Assembly: GCA_030824495.1 (NCBI GenBank)
Contig: JAVBXP010000024.1
Coordinates: 1 to 64,000, forward strand
Source: a bacterium
GTDB lineage: Bacteria > Pseudomonadota > Alphaproteobacteria > Caulobacterales > Caulobacteraceae
Direction of reading: 5' to 3'
Length of the DNA: 64,000 bases
The position numbers were made by a program, and so were the translations under genes. Under the pieces are notes generated by a model, which was not told where the DNA came from, made no database searches, and saw only the letters and a program-made list of their open reading frames with translations. Shown here piece by piece: positions 58,052-64,000 of this stretch (the stretch's first letter is position 1; each line of letters opens with the position of its first letter).

Positions 58052-58833
58052 AGATTGTCGTCATGGGCGGCTCAGGCCTCGTTGGCGCCAGCGTCGCCGA
58101 ACTCCTGTCCAAGCAGGGCTGCGAGGTGGTCGCCGCCTCGCGGCGCACGGGGGTGGACGCGATCAGCGGTGCGGGCCTGGCGCAAGTGCTGTCGGGCGCC
58201 GACGTGGTCGTGGACGTCTTGAATTCTCCGGCTTTCGACGATGACGTCGCGCTCGAGTTCTTCTGCGCTTCCACCGACCAGCTCTTGGCGCAGGAGCGGT
58301 TCGCGGGGGTAGGTCATCACGTCGCGTTGTCGATCGTCGGCGCCGAGCGCCTGAGCGGCAACGGGTATTTTCGCGCCAAGCTGGCCCAGGAACGGCAGGT
58401 GCGGGCCGGGTGCGTTCCCTATACCCTGCTTCGAGCCACCCAGTTCTTCGAGTTCCTGGGTGCGATCGCGGACGCCGGCCGGGTGGGAGACGACGTTCGC
58501 CTGGCTCCCGCCCGCATTCAGCCGATTGCAGCCAGGGATGTCGCCGTCGCCCTGTCGCAGCTGGCCTGCGCGAAACCTGAGGACGCTACGATCGAACTGG
58601 CGGGCCCAGATCCCTATCGATTGGATACGATCGTTGGCGCTTTCCTCTCCGCTAGCGGGGACGAGCGGAGGGTCATCGCCGATCCGAACGCCCTCTATTT
58701 CGGTACGGCTCTTTCCGACGAAACCCTGATGGCAGGCGACGTCCCGCGATTTGGGCACACCGAATTCGACGCTTGGCTCCGGCGCTGGACACGCGAGCAC
58801 CCGAGCGCCGCCGAAACAGCTCACCTTCCTTGA
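58048..58833 (+). CDS. NmrA-like NAD(P)-binding protein, copy 2
   Basis: A 261-residue paralogue of the gene before it, starting MKIVVMGGSGLVGASV and sharing GVDAISGAGLAQVLSGADVV, VDVLNSP, HHVALSIVGAERLSGNGYF and the YFRAK motif. Its ATG overlaps the previous stop (ATGA). The two are tandem duplicates that may form a heterodimer or act on different ligands. The GST gene follows after 16 bp, so they share an operon. Substrate unknown. Confidence 0.82.
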   Translation: MKIVVMGGSGLVGASVAELLSKQGCEVVAASRRTGVDAISGAGLAQVLSGADVVVDVLNSPAFDDDVALEFFCASTDQLLAQERFAGVGHHVALSIVGAERLSGNGYFRAKLAQERQVRAGCVPYTLLRATQFFEFLGAIADAGRVGDDVRLAPARIQPIAARDVAVALSQLACAKPEDATIELAGPDPYRLDTIVGAFLSASGDERRVIADPNALYFGTALSDETLMAGDVPRFGHTEFDAWLRRWTREHPSAAETAHLP

Positions 58834-58849
58834 AAGCGGGATCAAACCG

Positions 58850-59434
58850 ATGAAGCTCTACTACTCACCGCTGGCTTGCAGCCTCGCCGATCACATCGCG
58901 CTCGAGGAGGCTGGCGTCGACTACGATAGCGAGGCCGTCGATCTCAAGACCAAGCGGACGGCGTCAGGCCGTGACTTCTCAGAGGTCACGGCTAAGAACT
59001 ATGTGCCCGTGCTCGTGCTTGAGGGCGGCGAAATCCTGACCGAAAACGTCGCGGTGCTTGATTGGATCGCCGCGCAGTTTCCGCAGCTGGGCGTCAGCGA
59101 ACCGCTCGGCCGGACGCGGGTTCTTGAGGCTCTCACCTATGTCACAACGGAGCTGCACCACGGCTTCAAACCGATGTGGCATGGAGGAACCGACGACGAC
59201 AAAGCCCAGGCGCGCAACGTACTGGGCGCTAAGCTGCAGTACGTCGCCGATACGTTGCGCGGCGATTACCTTTTCGGCGACACGCCGAGCGTGGCCGATT
59301 TCTATCTGTTCGTAATGCTGCTCTGGGCTGTCCGTTTCGACGTGCCGACGCCGCCGGCGCTGGAGTTGCTTCGCAGCCGTCTGAAGGCTCGGCCCGCGGT
59401 CCAGCGAGCCATGGCCCAAGAAGGCCTGCGCTAG
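58850..59434 (+). CDS. Glutathione S-transferase, beta-class-like
   Basis: The 194-residue GST begins MKLYYSPLACSLADHIALEE. Cys10 in PLACS is the residue seen in bacterial beta-class GSTs that binds glutathione as a mixed disulfide. VPVLVLEGGEILTENVAVLD contains the cis-Pro and the Glu-Asn/Ser pocket, and the C-terminal domain has YLFGDTPSVADFYLFVMLLW. The ATG at 58850 is used because the upstream extension reads through the previous gene. It probably detoxifies substrates or oxidants in the operon with the NmrA-like proteins. Confidence 0.87.
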   Translation: MKLYYSPLACSLADHIALEEAGVDYDSEAVDLKTKRTASGRDFSEVTAKNYVPVLVLEGGEILTENVAVLDWIAAQFPQLGVSEPLGRTRVLEALTYVTTELHHGFKPMWHGGTDDDKAQARNVLGAKLQYVADTLRGDYLFGDTPSVADFYLFVMLLWAVRFDVPTPPALELLRSRLKARPAVQRAMAQEGLR

Positions 59435-59497
59435 GCCGCCAGCGACATTTATCTCGACGTCTCGACCTTCGCGGTCGAGGCGCTTTTCCGTGGACGC

Positions 59498-61240
59498 TCA
59501 CATGTTGGGATAGTTCGGGCCACCCCCGCCTTCAGGCGGCGTCCAGACGATATTCTGCGATGGATCCTTGATGTCGCAGGTTTTGCAATGGATGCAGTTC
59601 TGGGCGTTGATCTGGAAGCGCGGATGGCTTCCGTCGGCGTCGTAGATCACTTCATAAACCCCCACGGGGCAGTAGAGCCGGGCCGGCTCACCATAGGCTG
59701 GCAGGTTGACCGAAATCGGCAGAGCGGGGTCCACAAGCCGCAGATGTATCGGCTGGTTCTCCGCGTGATTGGTGTTGGACAGATAGGCAGAAGACGCCTT
59801 GTCGAAGGAGAGTTCGCCATCGGCCCGCGGATAGACGATGGGCCGATGCTTGGCCGCGAGTTCGGTCGTCGCCGCATCGGTGTGGCGATGCCGCTGGGTC
59901 CCGAAAAGCGAGCGGTTTCCAAACAGAGTCTGGAACCACATGTCAAAGACGCCTAGCGCGCCGCCCATCAGTGTGCCGAACCGGCTGAGCAATGGCTTGG
60001 CGTTGCGCACGCGACGCAGATCTTCATGAACCCAGCTGGCTTCGTAGCTGGCTTGGTAGGAGAGCAACTCATCGCCTGAACGGCCGGCCGCCAGCGCGGC
60101 GTAAGCGGCTTCAGCCGCCAGCATCCCGCTCTTCATCGCATTGTGGACGCCCTTGATCCTCGGGACATTCACAAAGCCGGCGGAGCACCCGATCAGAGCG
60201 CCGCCTGGGAAGGTGAGCTTCGGGACCGATTGGAGGCCACCTTCCGTGATCGCGCGGGCGCCGTAGGCCAAGCGGGTTCCACCCGTCAGATGGGCCGCAA
60301 TCGCAGGGTGATGCTTGAACCGCTGGAATTCGTCGAACGGCGAGAGGAACGGATTGCGGTATCCCAGGTGCACTACATATCCGACCGACACGTAGCGGTC
60401 GCCGAAATGGTATAGGAAACTTCCTCCGCCGGTGCGGTCGTCCAGCGGCCAGCCCGTGGTGTGCTGGACAAGGCCCGGCCGATGCTGCTCAGACGGCACC
60501 TGCCAGAGTTCCTTGATGCCGAGCCCATAAAGTTGCGGGTCGGCGTCGCGTGCGAGATCGTGTCGGGCCTCGATGGTCTTGGCCAGGGCTCCGCGGGCGC
60601 CTTCGCCGATCAGCACGTACTTTCCGCGCAGTTCGACACCCGGTTCAAAGGCGTCTGTCCGCCTTCCGTCGCGGCCGATTCCGAACACCCCGGCCACAAC
60701 CCCTTGCAACTGCTTGCCGGTTTCGTCCCAGAGCAGCTGGCTCGCCGCCATTCCAGGATAGATCTCAACGCCGACCGCCTCCGCCTCTTTCGCGAGCCAG
60801 CGGGTCAGGTCCGCCAGCGAGCCGATGTAGCAGCCACGGTTGTGCATCAGCGGCGGCAGCGCGAACATGGGCAGTGGGATCTGCCAGCGTGAACCAAGTA
60901 GCAGGAACCGGTCCTCGGTGGCCGGGGTCTCTAGCGGCGCCCCGCGAAGCTTCCAATCGGGAATGAGTTCATCGAGGGCTCGCGGATCGATCACCGCGCC
61001 AGCGACGATATGGCCTCCCACCTCCGCGCTCTTCTCCAGGACCGCCACCGAGACTTCGCCGCCCGCGGCCTGAGCACACTGCTTCAGACGCAAAGCGGCC
61101 GACAAGCTGGCCGGGCCTGCGCCGACAATTACGACGTCATATTCCATGACCTCGCGCTCAACGCCTTCCAGCGCCTCGAACGACGGTAGCCGGTCAAGGA
61201 CCGCGCCCTTCCAGGCGTCGCGTGAATTGTCACTTGTCAT
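59498..61240 (-). CDS. Electron transfer flavoprotein:ubiquinone oxidoreductase (ETF-QO)
   Basis: The 580-residue membrane-associated enzyme moves electrons from reduced ETF to ubiquinone, so it links acyl-CoA dehydrogenases such as the one at 8478 to respiration. N-terminal FAD motif is at residues about 34-47 (DVVIVGAGPASLSAAL), middle EGARGALAKTIEARHDLAR, and the [4Fe-4S] cluster cysteines are about 524, 549, 552 and 555 (CIHCKTCDIKDPSQNI). The dinucleotide motif reads GAGPAS where most homologues have GAGPAG, so Ser45 replaces the third glycine. Length is slightly above the usual 540-560. Confidence 0.93.
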   Translation of the reverse strand: MTSDNSRDAWKGAVLDRLPSFEALEGVEREVMEYDVVIVGAGPASLSAALRLKQCAQAAGGEVSVAVLEKSAEVGGHIVAGAVIDPRALDELIPDWKLRGAPLETPATEDRFLLLGSRWQIPLPMFALPPLMHNRGCYIGSLADLTRWLAKEAEAVGVEIYPGMAASQLLWDETGKQLQGVVAGVFGIGRDGRRTDAFEPGVELRGKYVLIGEGARGALAKTIEARHDLARDADPQLYGLGIKELWQVPSEQHRPGLVQHTTGWPLDDRTGGGSFLYHFGDRYVSVGYVVHLGYRNPFLSPFDEFQRFKHHPAIAAHLTGGTRLAYGARAITEGGLQSVPKLTFPGGALIGCSAGFVNVPRIKGVHNAMKSGMLAAEAAYAALAAGRSGDELLSYQASYEASWVHEDLRRVRNAKPLLSRFGTLMGGALGVFDMWFQTLFGNRSLFGTQRHRHTDAATTELAAKHRPIVYPRADGELSFDKASSAYLSNTNHAENQPIHLRLVDPALPISVNLPAYGEPARLYCPVGVYEVIYDADGSHPRFQINAQNCIHCKTCDIKDPSQNIVWTPPEGGGGPNYPNM

Positions 61241-61277
61241 TGACGATGGTTCCTCTGAGGACGGCGCTCAGGCCGGA

Positions 61278-62015
61278 CTACCGAGCCGCCAGGGGCAGGC
61301 CGATCGTGACTGTCGTGCCGACATCGGGTCGACTCGCGATGTCAACGCGACCGCCGGCCTCGTCAGCAAAGCGCTTGACCATCGCCAGGCCAAGGCCGCC
61401 GCCGCGGCCATCGGGTTTGGTCGTGAAATACGGTGTGAAGGCGCGTTGCAGGGTCGTCGCCGACATTCCGCAGCCGTCGTCAGCAACTATGATCTCCACC
61501 TCGGGGGGCGCGTGCGAACCGCTTGCGCAGCGGGTTGTCAGGCGCAGCACGCCGCCATTGGGCATTGCATCGCGCGCATTGATCACCAGGTTCAGCACCG
61601 CATTCTGCAAATCGACCGGATTGCAGCGCACGGGTTGAAGGTCATCGGTGATGTCGACGATCAAAGCTATGTCGGGCTGACAGACCCACCTGATCAGCTC
61701 CTCGACGGCCTTCAGGCAAGACGCCGCGGACTGCGGTTCCCCCAATCTCCGAACGACAAGGGTTGTATCGCCGGTTCTGCTCATGGTGTGGCGGATCAGG
61801 GCGCCTGCCCGATCGAGCGCAATGCGTGCGCGCGCGACGATCGGGTCAACCCTCGGGTCATGGCTTTCGCGCCGGCGGCTAATCGCGTTCAACGAGGAAG
61901 CTGCGATTTGGATCAGGTTCCCGAGATCATGGATAACACCCGATGCGCCCAAGGGTTCTCCGGCGGCCGTCGATACATCGCTTTCGAAGCTAGTTGCTGA
62001 TCCAGTACCGTTCAT
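61278..62015 (-). CDS. Soluble histidine kinase without sensory domain (245 aa)
   Basis: The protein has a HisKA-like box at the start (HDLGNLIQIAAS, His about 29), then a helical linker and a complete ATPase domain: NLVINARDAMPNGG, DDGCGMSATT, FTPYFTTKPDGRGGGLGLAM, and GTTVTIGLPL. There is no sensory domain or membrane span. It could be phosphorylated on His29 and pass phosphate to one of the receivers at 51980 or 53112, or act as a phosphatase. It is downstream of no other kinase gene. The frame starts at 62015 after GGGAG. Confidence 0.85.
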   Translation of the reverse strand: MNGTGSATSFESDVSTAAGEPLGASGVIHDLGNLIQIAASSLNAISRRRESHDPRVDPIVARARIALDRAGALIRHTMSRTGDTTLVVRRLGEPQSAASCLKAVEELIRWVCQPDIALIVDITDDLQPVRCNPVDLQNAVLNLVINARDAMPNGGVLRLTTRCASGSHAPPEVEIIVADDGCGMSATTLQRAFTPYFTTKPDGRGGGLGLAMVKRFADEAGGRVDIASRPDVGTTVTIGLPLAAR

Positions 62016-62395
62016 AGCTGGCTCCCGACTGTACGTCCGCCGGCGAATGCGGTCCCGGCATGACCTGAAAGCTAGGCGGCGCCCTGCACCACGTATATGG
62101 CCCCAAAGGTCAGGGCAGGATCATACTGGGGTATAGGTATCTCTGGATCTGCGGCCGAACGGTGATCGGCATGTCCCCGCTATGGCGATCCGATCTTGAG
62201 GCGGCGCGATCGGAGACGCGCGCCTCTGAAAACGCGGGCCAGCCTAGGGAGAGGTTAAATCGAAGACGTGCGCCCGCCGCTAGACTCGCCGGACCATCCT
62301 GTCAGTCGACTGAGCGCGAGCCACTGGCTGCGCCGCGCGGCAAGAGCCGCCCGAGCGGCGTTCGATGGGGCCGTTCGGGCGAATATAGGGGTGTC
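62016..62395. other. Gap between kinase and membrane-protein genes (380 bp)
   Basis: No convincing coding region is seen on either strand. Codon patterns on both strands are broken by stops or lack starts. The right part near 62090-62140 is AT-richer (acgtatatgg, actggggtataggtatctctgg) and may hold the minus-strand promoter of the kinase gene. No terminator or repeat of note was seen. Confidence 0.4.
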
Positions 62396-62800
62396 CTACC
62401 GTTTGCGGCGGTCTTCACGTAGCGCCCAGAGCGCCAGCGACCCGGTTAGGAGGGCTGGCAGGGTCACTGCCGGAAAGTCGCGAGAAAGCGCTGAACTCGA
62501 GCAGATCCCAACCGCCACCTCCCAGAAATGAAAGAGAGCGTGGCCTGCCATCCAGATGGCCGTCCCCGACCAGAGAAGAGTGCGCAGATCGGGCCTGGCG
62601 ACGCCCGTCAAAAGCGCTGCGCTGAGCAGTAGGAAGATTAGGCCGATATCTCTGATGAAGTGCTGATTGAATGGGCCTGTCGTCGTGACCCCCGGGACCG
62701 CCCAGTACCAGGCCTCGGGCGCAAGCAGCATAAACAGGCCGTTGGCGCCCGTTGAGATTCCCAGCAGCAGTGCAAGGCCGATAGCTACGTTCTTGATCAT
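62396..62800 (-). CDS. Small four-helix membrane protein (134 aa), unknown function
   Basis: The 134-residue protein has about four hydrophobic segments: IGLALLLGISTGANGLFML, DIGLIFLLLSAALL, LLWSGTAIWMAGHALFHF and VTLPALLTGSLALWAL. Residues WMAGHALFHFWEV, with two His and Glu, recall small DUF-type or heme-linked membrane proteins, but I cannot name the family. It is in a divergent-free stretch with the AhpD-like gene upstream. Function unknown. Confidence 0.6.
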   Translation of the reverse strand: MIKNVAIGLALLLGISTGANGLFMLLAPEAWYWAVPGVTTTGPFNQHFIRDIGLIFLLLSAALLTGVARPDLRTLLWSGTAIWMAGHALFHFWEVAVGICSSSALSRDFPAVTLPALLTGSLALWALREDRRKR

Positions 62801-62924
62801 GGAACCTGTCTCTTTCGGACACGGAAATCCTGCCGCCGGGCCGGAAGACGCTTCTTCGAGGCTATAGCAAGCAGCTTAGCGGCCTTCGGCCCGGCGGGAG
62901 GGCGCCGGAGTAGAACCTTGAGGC

Positions 62925-63383
62925 CTACGCTGCCTTGGCGGTCTCGAGCGGGTGGATGACGCGACCGGCGATCTGGAGGCGGTTCCAGTTGTTGATCTGG
63001 CCGATCAGGATCGTGAGAGCGACGATCTCGTCGTCGCTGAACTGACCCTTCACAAGCTCATAGTCCGCGTCGGGCGCATGCGTTTTGGCGATGCGGGTGA
63101 GGGAGTCGGTCCAAGCCAGGGCCGCGCGTTCGCGGTCGGAGTAGAGCGGCGAATCCCGCCAACCATCAAGCATGGCGATGCGCATGTCCGATTCACCGTG
63201 GGCCTTTGCGTCAATGACATGCATGTGGATGCAATAGGCGCAGCCGTTGATCTGCGAGGCGCGGATTCGGACGAGTTCGGCCAGTCCGTGGTCGATCCCG
63301 CTTTCGGATAGAGCGGTCTCCACCGCCATCAGGGCCTTGGTGAGTTCAGGCGAAACTTTGAATGCATTGAAGCGCGGAGTCAT
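62925..63383 (-). CDS. AhpD-like alkylhydroperoxidase (carboxymuconolactone decarboxylase family)
   Basis: The 152-residue protein has the CMD/AhpD core with the CxxC...H motif CAYCIHMH (Cys48, Cys51, His55), preceded by LAELVRIRASQINGCAY, and a helical continuation (KAHGESDMRIAMLDGWRDSP). Such proteins reduce peroxides or act as thiol-redox partners; some act as decarboxylases. An upstream gap of 311 bp separates it from the NmrA-like gene. Regulation is not visible. Confidence 0.9.
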   Translation of the reverse strand: MTPRFNAFKVSPELTKALMAVETALSESGIDHGLAELVRIRASQINGCAYCIHMHVIDAKAHGESDMRIAMLDGWRDSPLYSDRERAALAWTDSLTRIAKTHAPDADYELVKGQFSDDEIVALTILIGQINNWNRLQIAGRVIHPLETAKAA

Positions 63384-63694
63384 GGTCGGGGTCCTCAGTC
63401 GCAGTTGACAATGCCGCTAGGCTGCCAGCGCGGGCGGTAACCCGGCCACCATGCTGGAGGCGCCTTGGTCTAGACGTTTAGGATAGGACCGCCCATCGGT
63501 GTCGGCGCCGGGAGAGATCCACCTATGCGGAGGTCTAGTGACGCCTAGCCGGCGGACTAGCAGCGCCTCTGCACCGGAGCGGGTGGAGCCGCACCATTGC
63601 ATCTCCGCGCTCAGCGCGACCCACACCAAGGGCTGATATGGCGCGCGCGATAGGGGAATTAGTCTGTCACGTCCAACTCACGGAGGTGACCAAA
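63384..63694. other. Divergent promoter region (311 bp)
   Basis: This gap separates the AhpD-like gene (minus) from the NmrA-like gene (plus), so both promoters should lie here. I see no coding region or repeat. A GGAGG ribosome site lies at 63682-63686 for the downstream gene. No operator symmetry was found by eye. Confidence 0.4.
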
Positions 63695-64000
63695 ATGAAG
63701 ATCGTTGTAATCGGCGGTACGGGGCTAATCGGCTCGCGGCTTGTGGCCAGCCTCAAACATCTCGGACACGAAGCCATACCGGCGGCTCCGAATACCGGCG
63801 TCAATACCCTGACGGGCGAAGGGCTTGCGGAAGTTCTGACCGGAACGCAGGTGGTCGTCGACGTGGCCAATTCGCCTTCGTTTGAAGACGATGCTGTCCT
63901 GTCTTTTTTCCAGACCGCCGGGCGTAACCTCCTGGCCGCAGAACAGGTCGCAGGGGTTCGGCATCACGTCGCGCTCTCAGTGGTCGGCGCAGACCGGCTC
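63695..64000 (+). CDS. NmrA-like NAD(P)-binding protein, copy 3 (5' part, runs off the window)
   Basis: The gene starts ATG at 63695 with GGAGG 8 nt upstream. The 102 codons seen are MKIVVIGGTGLIGSRLVASL, then PNTGVNTLTGEGLAEVLTGT, QVVVDVANSP and HHVALSVVGADRL, matching the two paralogues at 57260 and 58048 over the same stretch. It is the third member of the group in 7 kb, but in a separate transcript after the AhpD-like gene. The C-terminal half lies outside the window. Confidence 0.82.
   Translation, partial: MKIVVIGGTGLIGSRLVASLKHLGHEAIPAAPNTGVNTLTGEGLAEVLTGTQVVVDVANSPSFEDDAVLSFFQTAGRNLLAAEQVAGVRHHVALSVVGADRL

Noticed and set aside
1..64000. CRISPR arrays, tRNA, rRNA, phage genes or an intact IS
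   Set aside because: I looked for regularly spaced direct repeats, tRNA-like cloverleafs and transposase or integrase motifs and saw none. Only the short degenerate repeats at 46912-47028 hint at a past IS.

Overview
The window is GC-rich, densely packed, chromosome-like DNA from an alphaproteobacterium. A soil or freshwater Caulobacterales relative (Phenylobacterium/Caulobacter type) is the best guess. The guess rests on the mix of FixJ-type regulators, a TonB-dependent receptor, many acyl-CoA enzymes under TetR control, an ETF:ubiquinone oxidoreductase and a PaoABC-type molybdoenzyme. It is inference, since there is no rRNA or other phylogenetic marker here. I found no tRNA, rRNA, CRISPR array or intact insertion sequence.

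Layout. 1-3000: a phosphate-selective-porin-like gene cut by the window edge, a DUF4239 membrane protein, a small lipoprotein and a secreted protein. 3098-9695: CoA ligase, hot-dog dehydratase-like and amidohydrolase operon, two TetR-type regulators and an acyl-CoA dehydrogenase. Both regulatory gaps here carry the same 14-bp motif. 10258-14066: paoABC, a Tat-exported aldehyde oxidoreductase. 14322-21963: a beta-propeller-like gene facing a seven-gene, tightly overlapping minus-strand operon. That operon encodes three Ig-like/beta-rich scaffold proteins and one more beta-rich protein, with His- and Cys-rich tracts in two of them, a DUF362-like/SRPBCC-like 700-residue protein, an extended SDR and an SRPBCC protein. 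I recognise no described system in it. 22026-27425: a second CoA-ligase operon (FabL-like SDR, quinone-oxidoreductase-like MDR, GST) with a divergent TetR gene and two gene remnants. 27476-28904: small proteins and a cold-shock protein with a clear terminator.

29558-46514 is an organosulfur-scavenging island, all on the plus strand. It holds a TonB receptor, two tandem-duplicated lipoprotein binding proteins, a Dpp/Opp-type ABC transporter (DppB-like, DppC-like and a fused DppDF-like ATPase), two DszA/NtaA-type flavin monooxygenases, SsuD, two SfnB/DszC-type proteins, a class II aldolase-like protein and a flavin reductase. Import genes and oxygenase genes are interleaved and mostly translationally coupled. 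The likely logic is that an organosulfur compound crosses the outer membrane by TonB and the inner membrane by the ABC transporter. FMNH2-dependent C-S cleavage then releases sulfite.

47341-53498 is a signalling module. An eight-PAS histidine kinase is coupled to a FixJ-type regulator and a receiver-only protein, followed convergently by a paralogous receiver/FixJ pair. 53684-64000 holds a DUF427 protein, two alpha/beta hydrolases, an SDR, three NmrA-like paralogues (the last cut by the window end), a GST, ETF:ubiquinone oxidoreductase, a PAS-less histidine kinase, a small membrane protein and an AhpD-like protein.

The strongest candidates for something undescribed are the 15521-21963 operon, the Opp-type organosulfur island and the HTH-TetR fusion regulator at 7470-8357.
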